From NCBI RefSeq assembly GCF_046591575.1, contig NZ_JBIQWA010000007.1, positions 62,001 to 126,000 of the forward strand: a stretch of 64,000 bases of DNA, read 5' to 3'. How positions within the stretch are numbered: the first letter of the stretch is position 1; the number at the start of each line of letters is the position of its first letter. A program made the position numbers and the translations under genes. This document shows, piece after piece, positions 45,176 to 53,684 of the stretch. This DNA is from Marivita sp046591575 (lineage in GTDB: Bacteria; Pseudomonadota; Alphaproteobacteria; Rhodobacterales; Rhodobacteraceae). The notes beneath the pieces are model-generated. The model was given only the letters and a program-made list of their open reading frames with translations, did no database searches and had not been told where the DNA came from.

Positions 45176-46102
45176 TCAGACCAAAACTCGAGAAATCACA
45201 AACGACACCGTCACAATGCTCAGCGCCGTCGAAATCAGGATCGCCGCCGACACCCGTTGCGGTGCGACGTTATAGTGTTTCGCCAATATGAACACGTTTC
45301 CAGCGACAGGCAAAGACGCCGCGGCGACGGCAACACCGGCATTGTATGGATCGGCCGGGAATAGAAAGTACACCCCAAACGCAACCATCAAAGGATGAAT
45401 GACCAGTTTGCAAAAACTCAGCCAGCCGGCGATGGTGACGCGTTCTGCCGATTTACTGGCCAGCGAGGCCCCTATCGCAAAAAGCGCCCCCGGCGTTGCA
45501 GCGGCCCCCAGAATGGCCAAAAACTGGTTCACCGGTTCCGGAATGCTCACTCCTGTGGCGGACACAGAAAACCCCAGCACAATTGAGACGATCATCGGAT
45601 TCTTGATCACCCCCAGACCCACGGTCTTGAAGATGCCGAACGACAAAGAGCCTTCGCGAGATCCGACGACAAGGATCACAATCAAGGAGGAAAAGACCAC
45701 CAAATCAATCGCAAGGATCAGAATGATCGACCCAACGGCGGCTTCTCCCATCAGCAGGGCCAGCATGGGAATACCCAGAAAGCCGGTATTGCCGATTGCC
45801 GCGACCTGTCCTTCGAACCCTGCACGCGCCACATCCATACCGCGTAGAAACGCGATTGCCATGGCCAGCCCATAGACAAAAGCCGTGCCCCACAGATACC
45901 CCGCAGCAATCCGCCAATCAAAAATTTCACGCAACGACAGGTTCGCTGCAAAGCGAAAGATCATCGCAGACAGGGCAAAGTAAAAGACAAATTTGGTAAG
46001 ATAGGCTGTGGCCTCTTCCGTAAAGAAACCGGTTTTTCCCGCCCCGAACCCGATGGCGATAATGGCAAAAAACGGAACAGTTTGAAGGAAAATTTCCAGC
46101 AT
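45176..46102 (-). CDS. AEC family (auxin efflux carrier-like) transporter
   Basis: This 308-residue inner-membrane protein has about ten hydrophobic helices and the two-half layout of AEC permeases. It has GNTGFLGIPMLALLMGE in the first half and NPMIVSIVLGFSVSATG in the second, helix-breaking Asn/Pro-rich segments typical of the family. Substrates of bacterial members include malate and other carboxylates; none can be assigned here. ATG 46102 gives a protein starting MLEIFLQTVPFFAIIAIGF, directly with the first helix. It heads the reverse-strand run with fghA, yaiI and the ornithine cyclodeaminase-like gene. Confidence 0.92.
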   Translation of the reverse strand: MLEIFLQTVPFFAIIAIGFGAGKTGFFTEEATAYLTKFVFYFALSAMIFRFAANLSLREIFDWRIAAGYLWGTAFVYGLAMAIAFLRGMDVARAGFEGQVAAIGNTGFLGIPMLALLMGEAAVGSIILILAIDLVVFSSLIVILVVGSREGSLSFGIFKTVGLGVIKNPMIVSIVLGFSVSATGVSIPEPVNQFLAILGAAATPGALFAIGASLASKSAERVTIAGWLSFCKLVIHPLMVAFGVYFLFPADPYNAGVAVAAASLPVAGNVFILAKHYNVAPQRVSAAILISTALSIVTVSFVISRVLV

Positions 46103-46150
46103 AATGCCCGTGTTACCATGCAGGAACGCGGGGTCAATTCGCTTGGGGTG

Positions 46151-46179
46151 TTGGGGCTGTTTAATCAAACTCGCCCCAA
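46151..46179. other. Stable imperfect hairpin in the AEC-mutL divergent gap
   Basis: TTGGGGC and GTTT pair with AAAC and GCCCCAA around a 4-base AATC loop, interrupted only by a 1-versus-2 base bulge. It lies in the 236-bp gap between two divergent start codons, about 50 bp ahead of the AEC start and 160 bp ahead of mutL. No T-run follows on either strand. It may be a leader structure, an operator or a small RNA element. I see no gene in the rest of the gap. Confidence 0.45.
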
Positions 46180-46338
46180 GCTCTGCACGTGCTCAAAACA
46201 AGGTTTAGGGCAAACGGCAAAAGCGTCGCAACGACGCATGAAGGATCAGCGGCACACGTCTGGGTCACGCAGAATGTTGCGTGCGATAGCTGGGAAACCC
46301 CATAGAAGAATCGCACGCCTCATGCTACATCTCGTGGC

Positions 46339-48171
46339 ATGAACAGCCAAATGCCCAAGATACGCGCCTCAATTCAACCGCTTGAGGAAAGCGCCATAAA
46401 TCGCATCGCCGCTGGCGAGGTGGTAGAGCGTCCGGCCTCTGCCGTTAAGGAATTGGTGGAAAACGCCATTGATGCCGACGCCAGGCGCATTGATATCGCG
46501 ATTGCGGATGGCGGTAAAACCTTGATCCGTGTCACGGATGATGGCTCTGGCATTCCACCGGAAGAGCTGTCTCTGGCGGTGTCGCGCCATGCCACGTCCA
46601 AAATTGATGGTTCTGACCTTTTGAACATTCACAGCTTTGGGTTTCGCGGCGAAGCCTTGGCTTCGCTTGGTGCGGTCGGTCGATTAACCTTGACCAGTCG
46701 CGCCGCGCAAAACGATGCCGCAGAGCTGAACGTCACCGGCGGCAAGGTGGACCCGATCAAACCTGCCGCGCTGTCCAAAGGCACGATTGTCACGCTGCGC
46801 AACCTGTTCTTCGCCACCCCCGCGCGCCTGAAATTCCTGCGCTCGGATAGGGCGGAACTGCAGGCGATCTCGGATGTGGTCAAACGTCTTGCAATGGCCG
46901 AACCGTCGGTCAGCTTTACCCTGCGTGACGTGTCGGGCGGCGGCGAAGGTCGCGTGACCTTCCGCGCGGATGCTGTCACCGGTGATCTCTTTGATGCCCT
47001 GCGCGGGCGTTTGGGGCAGATCATGGGACGCGAATTCATCGACAATGCGGTGCCGCTCGACGCCGAACGCGAAGGCCTCCACCTGACCGGACTTGCGGGC
47101 TTGCCGACCTATTCCCGCGGTGCGGCTGTCGCGCAGTACCTGTTCGTCAATGGCCGCCCGGTGCGTGACAAGCTTTTGATCGGTGCATTGCGCGGGGCCT
47201 ATGCCGATTTTCTCAGCCGGGACCGTCATCCCGCAGTTGCGCTTTTTATTGATTGCGATCCGCATAAGGTTGACGTGAACGTCCACCCCGCCAAATCCGA
47301 GGTGCGCTTTCGCGAACCGGGCCTTGTGCGCGGGCTGATCGTGTCTGCCCTGCGCCACGCCCTGGCCGAAGCCGGGCATCGCGCGTCCACCACTGTTGCC
47401 GGTGCCACTCTTGGCGCGATGCGCCCCGAACAGCCGCAAAACCCCCGTGTCTACCAGATGGACCGCCCGAGTTTCGCCGCGAAACAAACGGCCTATCACG
47501 CCCAGGCCCCCGGCTTTGCCGAGGTGCAGGACGCCTATTCAGGCCGCATGGTCGACGACACCCCACAAGAGACCGGACAAACCCCCACCGCCCTGCCTCT
47601 TGGCGCGGCGCGCGGGCAGGTGCATGAGAACTACATCATTGCGCAAACCGAAGATGGGATTGTCATTGTCGATCAACACGCGGCGCATGAACGTCTTGTT
47701 TATGAAAAACTCAAAACCCAGATGGCGGAAAACAGTGTTCCGGCGCAGGCGCTTTTGATCCCGGATGTTGTTGAACTGACCGATGCTGATTGCGGTCGGC
47801 TTTTAGAAAATGTTCAGGATTTATCGCGTATGGGTTTGACTGTTGAACCGTTCGGGGCAGGGGCCGTGGTCGTGCGCGAAACTCCGGCGATATTGGGAGA
47901 GGTGAATGCCGAGGCTCTGTTGCGCGACATTCTGGATGAATTGGATGATCAGGGTCAGGCCACGGCTGTGCAAGACCGTATTGATGCAATCCTGAGCCGC
48001 GTGGCCTGTCATGGATCAATCCGGTCCGGCCGCCAGATGCGCGGGGAGGAGATGAATGCGTTGTTAAGAGAGATGGAAGCAACCCCCTATTCCGGCCAGT
48101 GCAATCATGGCCGGCCCACCTATGTCGAACTCAAGTTGAGCGACATTGAACGCTTGTTCGGCCGCACATGA
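46339..48171 (+). CDS. mutL: DNA mismatch repair protein MutL
   Basis: This 610-residue protein has a GHKL ATPase N terminus: IAAGEVVERPASAVKELVENAIDADA with the catalytic Glu, VTDDGSGIP, and FGFRGEALASLGAVG. After a linker (about 345-415) comes the dimerisation/endonuclease domain. The metal-binding DQHAAHERLVYE (DQHA-x2-E-x4-E) is present near 445, and GQCNHGRPT near the C terminus completes the site. It therefore belongs to the nicking MutL type, as expected for bacteria without MutH, unlike E. coli MutL. It overlaps rmuC by 4 bp. Confidence 0.97.
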   Translation: MNSQMPKIRASIQPLEESAINRIAAGEVVERPASAVKELVENAIDADARRIDIAIADGGKTLIRVTDDGSGIPPEELSLAVSRHATSKIDGSDLLNIHSFGFRGEALASLGAVGRLTLTSRAAQNDAAELNVTGGKVDPIKPAALSKGTIVTLRNLFFATPARLKFLRSDRAELQAISDVVKRLAMAEPSVSFTLRDVSGGGEGRVTFRADAVTGDLFDALRGRLGQIMGREFIDNAVPLDAEREGLHLTGLAGLPTYSRGAAVAQYLFVNGRPVRDKLLIGALRGAYADFLSRDRHPAVALFIDCDPHKVDVNVHPAKSEVRFREPGLVRGLIVSALRHALAEAGHRASTTVAGATLGAMRPEQPQNPRVYQMDRPSFAAKQTAYHAQAPGFAEVQDAYSGRMVDDTPQETGQTPTALPLGAARGQVHENYIIAQTEDGIVIVDQHAAHERLVYEKLKTQMAENSVPAQALLIPDVVELTDADCGRLLENVQDLSRMGLTVEPFGAGAVVVRETPAILGEVNAEALLRDILDELDDQGQATAVQDRIDAILSRVACHGSIRSGRQMRGEEMNALLREMEATPYSGQCNHGRPTYVELKLSDIERLFGRT

Positions 48172-49334
48172 TCCGGATTGGTGATCTCGCATTTGATCTG
48201 AGCGATCCTGTGGTGCTTGTTGTCATCGGACTTGGCGCATTGGTGTTCGTGCTGCTCATCCTGTCGCTGCTCTCGGCCCGTCGCGCCGCGAAACTGAGCG
48301 AACCGTTGGTCTATCAGCTGGCCCAGGTCGGGCAGCGGGTGCAAAGCCTCAGCGATGGTCAGGAACGGCTGTCCGGCGGCTTGCACCATGTGAGCGAAGC
48401 ACAGGCACAAAGCCAGACGGCGATGTTGCAGCTGATGGAAAAGCGGCTGGCCCAGGTGCAGCATCAGATGACTGAAAACCTGCAAGGATCAAGCCAACGC
48501 ACCGCGCGGTCCCTGGGCGAATTGCAGCAACGTTTGCAAAGCATCGACAAGGCGCAGGACAATATCACCAAACTCTCGGGCGACGTGCTTTCGTTGCAAG
48601 ACATCCTGTCGAACAAACAGACACGCGGGGCGTTCGGAGAAATCCAGCTGACGGATATCGTTGGCAAGGCGCTGCCAAAGGACAGCTATGATCTGCAAGC
48701 GACGCTGTCGAACGGCAAACGGGCGGATTGTCTGATCCATTTGCCCAATCCCCCAGGGCCGATTGCGATTGATAGCAAGTTTCCGCTTGAGGCTTATGAA
48801 CAGCTGCGAAAGGCTGACTCGCAAGACCAACTGAACCGCGCGGCACAGCAATTGCGGGTTTCGCTGCGAAAGCACATCAAAGATATTTCCGAGAAATACA
48901 TCATCGAAGGCGAAACGGCGGATGGGGCTTTGATGTTCCTGCCCTCCGAAGCCGTCTATGCCGAACTTCACGCCAATTTCCCCGAAGTGGTCCGTGACGG
49001 CTTTGCAGCGCGGGTGTGGATCGTGTCACCGACCACCTGCATGGCCACGTTGAACACCATGCGGGCCATTCTGAAAGACGCGCGGATGCAAGAGCAGGCG
49101 GGGGCCATTCGCAAGGAATTGGGCCTGCTTTACGCCGATGTGGACCGGTTGGGAACGCGGGTCGAAAACCTGGACCGGCATTTTGGACAGGCGGCCAAGG
49201 ACATCGCCGACATCAAGATCAGCGCCGACAAAGCCGGGCGTCGGGCGCGACGGTTGGACAATTTTGACTTTGAGGAATTGGCCAAAGACGATCCGGCCCC
49301 GATGCCCGAACTGGCCCGCCACCCCGGCGAATAG
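48168..49334 (+). CDS. rmuC: DNA recombination protein RmuC
   Basis: This 388-residue protein has an N-terminal transmembrane helix (about 12-38), a long coiled coil (about 45-140), and the RmuC domain. That domain contains FGEIQLTDIVGKALPKDSYD, PIAIDSKFPLEAYEQL and FLPSEAVYAELHANFPEV, the core of a PD-(D/E)xK-like nuclease fold (the D-SKFPLE region supplies the acidic/Lys residues). E. coli RmuC limits inversions at short inverted repeats. Its start overlaps the mutL stop, coupling two genome-stability genes. A perfect palindrome lies 17 bp after its stop. Confidence 0.95.
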   Translation: MIRIGDLAFDLSDPVVLVVIGLGALVFVLLILSLLSARRAAKLSEPLVYQLAQVGQRVQSLSDGQERLSGGLHHVSEAQAQSQTAMLQLMEKRLAQVQHQMTENLQGSSQRTARSLGELQQRLQSIDKAQDNITKLSGDVLSLQDILSNKQTRGAFGEIQLTDIVGKALPKDSYDLQATLSNGKRADCLIHLPNPPGPIAIDSKFPLEAYEQLRKADSQDQLNRAAQQLRVSLRKHIKDISEKYIIEGETADGALMFLPSEAVYAELHANFPEVVRDGFAARVWIVSPTTCMATLNTMRAILKDARMQEQAGAIRKELGLLYADVDRLGTRVENLDRHFGQAAKDIADIKISADKAGRRARRLDNFDFEELAKDDPAPMPELARHPGE

Positions 49335-49351
49335 GTCAACACCAGCACCCG

Positions 49352-49373
49352 AATGTTTCGCGCGCGAAACATT
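49352..49373. terminator. Perfect 22-bp palindrome after rmuC
   Basis: AATGTTTCGCG is followed without a gap by its exact reverse complement. It lies 17 bp after the rmuC stop and could fold as a short terminator hairpin or serve as a protein-binding site. No T-run follows. The outer TGTTTC/GAAACA arms match those of ParB parS sites, but the spacer between them is 6 bp instead of 4. Confidence 0.45.
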
Positions 49374-49723
49374 GGGACCGATACGGACCTATTAATGATT
49401 TGTTAGTGTTTTGCGCGCGTGCGCTCTGCAGGACATTGCTGCGGTCCGGAATTTGATCCTGAACGTCAGTGCGCAAGTATTCAGATCTGGGCTGGGGCCG
49501 CAATCAGGCGCTTTGCTCTGCACATCTCGGGTCAGTAAGTTGATACTATTTGAAACTTCCAGAACCCGACCCAAAGTCTGCCGCCAGGAGCACACGCAGC
49601 ATTGGTGAAAATGAGCTCCAAACCGAGCGGACCGCGTGCGCGCAATCTGGTCACGGTTTGGTTGGTTGATGATGTACGGCGACTGTGTCTAGTGTCGCAC
49701 TGCGGGCAAACGGAGATGGCGCG
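49374..49723. other. 350-bp gap between rmuC and the DUF6173-like gene, no gene seen
   Basis: Only short frames without ribosome-binding sites or consistent codon bias are present on either strand. An AT-rich patch near 49390-49415 (TATTAATGATTTGTTAGTG) and another near 49535-49560 (AGTTGATACTATTTGAAAC) are the likeliest promoter locations. I found no tRNA-like fold. Confidence 0.5.
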
Positions 49724-50182
49724 ATGTCTGACGAGATACGGACCACGGCAGAATTGGCAGAAAGTGAGGCCTTGCCGCGCCAGTTCGAGGTGCATGCAAA
49801 AGGGTGTGGCGAAAGCGGTGACAAGCCTTTGCCCGATGCGATCACGCGCAAGCCGGTGCAACAAAAAAGCCCGGCGGAATGGGCGCATGAGCGGTTGATC
49901 CTCTATATTCAGGATTTTGAAAAACAGCTGGATAACGAGCATGAAGTGGCGATGGGCTTTGCCGGAAATGAAACCGGAGTGCTGCGTATCGAGGGGTTGG
50001 GGTATTTCGATCCCGATATCGTCACGTTTTATGGCACTGACGCCGCCGGGGGGCGGATGCAGTTGATCCAGCATGTGTCGCAATTGAATGTCGCGTTGCG
50101 CGCCTTGCCAATCCCAAAGGCCGAAAATCCCCCGCGGCGGATCGGGTTTCAGCTTGCGGCGGAATTGGAACAGGCAGAGTGA
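49724..50182 (+). CDS. Conserved hypothetical protein, DUF6173-like
   Basis: This 152-residue soluble protein is read from ATG 49724 with GGAG nine bases upstream. The N-terminal 55 residues are low-complexity and probably disordered. The folded part runs from KSPAEWAHERLILYIQDFEKQLD through HEVAMGFAGNETGVLRIEGLGYFDPDIVTFYG to HVSQLNVALRALP. From memory this resembles the DUF6173 family, common in Rhodobacterales, with no known function. It has no membrane segment. The following gene is 87 bp away on the same strand. Confidence 0.8.
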   Translation: MSDEIRTTAELAESEALPRQFEVHAKGCGESGDKPLPDAITRKPVQQKSPAEWAHERLILYIQDFEKQLDNEHEVAMGFAGNETGVLRIEGLGYFDPDIVTFYGTDAAGGRMQLIQHVSQLNVALRALPIPKAENPPRRIGFQLAAELEQAE

Positions 50183-50269
50183 ACCGCGACACACTGCGCG
50201 ATTGGCACGGGTGACACAGTCGGGCAAATCAAGTAGCGACTGTTAAAAGAATTCTAGAGGACGTCTGAC

Positions 50270-50404
50270 ATGGCTGAACACAAGCACGGCACAATGGACA
50301 CCACCGAACAGGAAAAAACCTTTGACGGGTTCATCCGTTGGTCGGTGCGGGTTGCGGCGATCTCCATCGGCATTTTGATCTTCCTTGCCATCTTTAATTC
50401 GTGA
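50270..50404 (+). CDS. aa3-type cytochrome c oxidase subunit IV
   Basis: This 44-residue membrane peptide begins MAEHKHGTMDTTEQEKTF, has the conserved FDGFIRWSVRVA segment, and ends in a single transmembrane helix (about 25-42, VRVAAISIGILIFLAIF). It matches the small bacterial aa3 oxidase subunit IV family in length and layout. It packs against subunits I and III of the terminal oxidase, which are not in this window. AGAGG lies upstream of the ATG. It is easily missed because of its size. It is followed 19 bp later by a lipoprotein gene. Confidence 0.92.
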   Translation: MAEHKHGTMDTTEQEKTFDGFIRWSVRVAAISIGILIFLAIFNS

Positions 50405-50423
50405 CGTCAGGCAAGCGATCGAC

Positions 50424-51053
50424 ATGACATTCTGCGCGCGCGTGATTGCCAGCCTGGCGCTGCTGGTTCTGGCAGGCTGCGGAGGTGGCGGGCTGACCGA
50501 TCAACGCCCTGATGCATCCCTTGAGGTGATCAGCAGTGCGTCGTACCGGCATCCGGGGCCACCTGCGCTGACGCTTTACACGATGATCAACAACCGGTCC
50601 GGCGCGGGGGCGCATACCAGTCTGATGATCAATGCATCCCAGCGTGTGATCTTCGATCCTGCCGGAACGGTTCGGTTGCGTGCGGTGCCGGAGCGCAATG
50701 ATGTCCTGTACGGTGTCACGCCCGGTGTTGCGGATTTTTACGCCCGGGCCCATGCCCGAGAGACGTATCATGTGGTGATGCAGCGAATCGAGGTGTCGCC
50801 AGACGTGGCCGAACGCGCGCTGCGCCTGGCGACGGTTTCCGGACCGGTGGCGTCGGCGCAATGCGCGCTGAGCACGGCTGGGCTTTTGCGCCAACTGCCG
50901 GGGTTTCAGAACGTCGGATCGACCTGGTTTCCCAAACGTCTGATGGCGGATTTCGGTGAATTGCCGGGCGTTCAGACATCACGCCTGTTCGAAAACGACA
51001 GTGACGACAAAGCGGTTGCCATCGCGCAGTTCGAACAGGCCGTCCTGCAGTAA
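50424..51053 (+). CDS. Lipoprotein of unknown function
   Basis: This 209-residue protein has a signal peptide with lipobox LVLAGC, so Cys19 should be lipidated. The mature part contains LEVISSASYRHPGPPALTLYTMINNRSGAGAHTSL and a repeated theme of short beta strands, with a later pair PVASAQCALSTAGLLRQLPGF. I do not recognise a domain name. Periplasmic or outer-membrane location is inferred from the lipobox. ATG 50424 was selected so the signal peptide starts at the N terminus; the frame opens earlier at 50385 inside the preceding gene. It converges on azlD. Confidence 0.85.
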   Translation: MTFCARVIASLALLVLAGCGGGGLTDQRPDASLEVISSASYRHPGPPALTLYTMINNRSGAGAHTSLMINASQRVIFDPAGTVRLRAVPERNDVLYGVTPGVADFYARAHARETYHVVMQRIEVSPDVAERALRLATVSGPVASAQCALSTAGLLRQLPGFQNVGSTWFPKRLMADFGELPGVQTSRLFENDSDDKAVAIAQFEQAVLQ

Positions 51054-51058
51054 GCGCG

Positions 51059-51382
51059 CTACAGGATCGCGCTGAGCGTGATCAGCACAGCCGCCCCGAC
51101 ACCCATTGCCGCGAACACGTTTTTCGTCAGATACCCGACGACAAATGTCGCGATTGCGGCGGCAAGACGGGTTGGGTCGGTCTGCCCATCAGTGGCATTC
51201 GGCCACACCACCAGCGGTGCCACCAGCGCAGGCAAGATGGCAACGGCGGTGTATCGCAAGTGGCGCATCATCCATTCCGGCAGGGCGCGGTTTCCGACCA
51301 GACCAAGGAATGCAAAGCGCAGGCCAAAACTGCCAATGCCCAGGGCAATAATGACGATCCAAAGCTCTTGGGTGTCGGTCAT
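51059..51382 (-). CDS. azlD: AzlD family branched-chain amino acid exporter subunit
   Basis: This 107-residue protein has three to four transmembrane helices and the AzlD signature LRFAFLGLVGNRALPEWMMRHLRYTAVAILPALVAPLV. It is the small partner of AzlC in export of branched-chain amino acids or their analogues. Its start overlaps the azlC stop by 4 bp (ATGA), confirming the pair. Substrate in this organism is not established. Confidence 0.93.
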   Translation of the reverse strand: MTDTQELWIVIIALGIGSFGLRFAFLGLVGNRALPEWMMRHLRYTAVAILPALVAPLVVWPNATDGQTDPTRLAAAIATFVVGYLTKNVFAAMGVGAAVLITLSAIL

Positions 51383-52086
51383 AGTTTCAGCCCCAATCTG
51401 ACTTCGGTCTGCGCCCCGGCAATCATGCCCCCGATGCCCGCAATGATCAGGCCAAGATTGTAGGGCACCCAGGCAAAGCCCAAGGCAAGGATGGTTGCCG
51501 CAAGCGCCGCTGCCCGATGCGCCGGTGTGCGCAAAAGCGGGCCAATCATCGCGATGAAGGCGATTGGCAGCGCGAAATCAAGCCCGAGGCTGGGTGGGAT
51601 GCTTTCCCCCAGAACCGCGCCAAGCAGCGTTACAATGTACCAAGGTGGGCAGATCGGTGTCATGACCCCCAGAAAATAGGCGAATTTTTCATGGATCGTT
51701 TGTTCGGGGGTCTTTTCATAGTGAATCATCGAAGCCGCATAGGTTTGATCAACCAGAAAATACGCCACGATGCCGCGTTTCCACAGAGGCAATGCGCCAA
51801 GATGCGGCGTGATCGAGGCCGAATACATCGCCATCCGCATATTCACCGCCAGGGCCGATGCGATCACAACCAGTGTCGGTGCGTTTTCGGTCAAAAGCTG
51901 GAGCGCCGTGAACTGTGCAGCCCCGGCGATCACCACAACCGAAAAGGCAAGCGTTTCATAAATGGACAATCCGGCTTCGGTGCCCAACACCCCAAACAGC
52001 ATCCCAAACGGACCGACCACAAACAGAAATGGCAGCCCGTCCCGAAGGCCGCGCCAGTAGCTTGACATTATGTGATCGCCCGCCAT
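51379..52086 (-). CDS. azlC: AzlC family branched-chain amino acid exporter permease
   Basis: This 235-residue inner-membrane protein has multiple helices and family motifs GLRDGLPFLFVVGPFGMLFG, ETLAFSVVVIAGAAQFTALQLL and VNMRMAMYSASITPHL. ATG 52086 was chosen because GGGAGA lies five bases upstream; an ATG six codons later is possible. It forms the exporter with AzlD. It is divergent from fdhD with only 61 bp between the starts, so the promoters overlap. Confidence 0.93.
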   Translation of the reverse strand: MAGDHIMSSYWRGLRDGLPFLFVVGPFGMLFGVLGTEAGLSIYETLAFSVVVIAGAAQFTALQLLTENAPTLVVIASALAVNMRMAMYSASITPHLGALPLWKRGIVAYFLVDQTYAASMIHYEKTPEQTIHEKFAYFLGVMTPICPPWYIVTLLGAVLGESIPPSLGLDFALPIAFIAMIGPLLRTPAHRAAALAATILALGFAWVPYNLGLIIAGIGGMIAGAQTEVRLGLKL

Positions 52087-52147
52087 CACTGTCTCCCGAG
52101 AACTGCGTCCGGGCGGACGTATCTCTTGACGCAAGGAGTTGCAATCT

Positions 52148-53026
52148 ATGCCGGAAGATGGCGGTCACGACTACCTCATTGCGCCCGATCCACGGGCCGC
52201 ACGGCTTACCCGGCGGGTGACGGGAACGGACCATACGGGGGCCGAAACCGAAATCAGTGTTGTCGAGGAACGCCCTTTGACGATTTTTCTGAACAGCCAG
52301 GAAATCGTGACGGCGATGACGATCGGGGACTATCCCGAATATCTGGCGGTCGGGTTTCTGCGCAATCAGGGCATGTTGCTGGATGATGATGTGATCACCG
52401 GGGTCGAATATGACGACGATCTTGAGGTGGTTGTCGTGCGCACCGAGCGGCAGACGGTGTACGAGGAAAAGGTCAAGAAAAAGACCCGGACCAGCGGCTG
52501 TGCGGTGGGCACGGTGTTCGGTGATATGATGGAGGGGCTGGATCAGGTGGTTTTGCCACAGCTGGAGGTGAAAACATCCGCGCTTTATGCACTGGCCCAC
52601 AAGATCAACACCACGCCGTCGCTGTATCTGGAGGCCGGGGCCATTCACGGAACAGTGCTGTGCCAGGGTGACCAACCGCTTGTTTATATGGAAGATGTTG
52701 GGCGTCACAATGCCGTTGATAAAATCGCGGGCTGGATGTTTCTCGAAGGAGTGGGGGTGTCGGACAAGATGCTGTACACAACCGGTCGATTGACATCCGA
52801 GATGGTCATCAAGACTGCGCTGATGGGTATTCCTGTTCTGGCGTCGCGGTCCGGGTTCACCGCATGGGGGGTCGAGATTGCCCGTCAGGTCGGACTGACC
52901 TGTATCGGGCGGATGCGCGGAAAGCGGTTTGTGTGCCTGTCCGGCGAAGACCGTCTGCTGCGCGACATTGACCCCGATGCAATTCCCGAAGAGTCCAAGA
53001 AACATCGCAGGAAAAGCGCCGAATGA
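52148..53026 (+). CDS. fdhD: Formate dehydrogenase accessory sulfurtransferase FdhD
   Basis: This 292-residue protein delivers sulfur from a desulfurase to the molybdenum of formate dehydrogenases. ATG 52148 has AAGGAG nine bases upstream. The catalytic cysteine is Cys118 in TSGCAVGTVFGD; E. coli FdhD has C-x-x-C here, whereas this protein has Cys-Ala-Val-Gly, so only one of the two is kept. Later FdhD features EDVGRHNAVDKIAGW and SRSGFTAWGVEIA are present. It is the first gene of a molybdenum-cofactor cluster. No formate dehydrogenase subunit gene is in the window. Confidence 0.94.
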   Translation: MPEDGGHDYLIAPDPRAARLTRRVTGTDHTGAETEISVVEERPLTIFLNSQEIVTAMTIGDYPEYLAVGFLRNQGMLLDDDVITGVEYDDDLEVVVVRTERQTVYEEKVKKKTRTSGCAVGTVFGDMMEGLDQVVLPQLEVKTSALYALAHKINTTPSLYLEAGAIHGTVLCQGDQPLVYMEDVGRHNAVDKIAGWMFLEGVGVSDKMLYTTGRLTSEMVIKTALMGIPVLASRSGFTAWGVEIARQVGLTCIGRMRGKRFVCLSGEDRLLRDIDPDAIPEESKKHRRKSAE

Positions 53027-53051
53027 CCGACGCATGGATCGGAGTGCTATG

Positions 53052-53684
53052 ATGTCCAAACCTCTGGGCGTGATTTTGGCAGGGGGTCAGGCCACGCGTA
53101 TGGGTGGCGGTGACAAGGGGCTTTTGACCCTTGGCGGAGAAACCCTGCTATCGCGGGTTCAAGCCCGTCTGGCCGCACAAGTTGACGGCATTGCGTTGAA
53201 CGCCAATGGTGATCCAGCGCGGTTTGCCGCCTTTGGTTTGCCGGTTCTGCCAGACAGCATTGACGGGTTTCCCGGCCCTCTGGCGGGTGTGCTTGCCGGG
53301 CTGGATTGGGCCGCAGAACAGGGGGCTGACACGATTGTCACGGTTGCGGCCGATACGCCGTTTTTCCCCACGGATCTGGTGGAACAACTGACCAACGCTG
53401 CCACCGGCATGACGCATCCCTTGGTGCTTGCCGCGACGCCGCGAGGGGCCGAGAAAACCAAATCCATGAGCAAATCGGGCCTGATCCGCCATCCGACCTT
53501 TGGATTGTGGCCTGTGGCTCTGCGCGATGATCTGCGGGCCGCTTTGCAAGACGGGATCAGCAAGGTTGTCATCTGGACGGAACAACATGACGGGCGCGAA
53601 GCCGTGTTTTCAACAGAGACGGGAGATCCGTTCTTTAACGTGAACACCCCCGAAGATCTTGCGACGGCAAAGGCGATGATATGA
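53052..53684 (+). CDS. mobA: Molybdenum cofactor guanylyltransferase
   Basis: This 210-residue enzyme attaches GMP to molybdopterin to make the guanine dinucleotide cofactor. The nucleotide-binding start VILAGGQATRMGGGDKGLL has the L-A-G-G and R-M-G-G-x-D-K signature, and PDSIDGFPGPLAGVLAGL follows near 65-83. GGAG lies 7 bp before ATG 53052; ATG 53049 is directly adjacent and possible. It is 25 bp after fdhD and overlaps mobB by 4 bp. Cytoplasmic. Confidence 0.95.
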   Translation: MSKPLGVILAGGQATRMGGGDKGLLTLGGETLLSRVQARLAAQVDGIALNANGDPARFAAFGLPVLPDSIDGFPGPLAGVLAGLDWAAEQGADTIVTVAADTPFFPTDLVEQLTNAATGMTHPLVLAATPRGAEKTKSMSKSGLIRHPTFGLWPVALRDDLRAALQDGISKVVIWTEQHDGREAVFSTETGDPFFNVNTPEDLATAKAMI

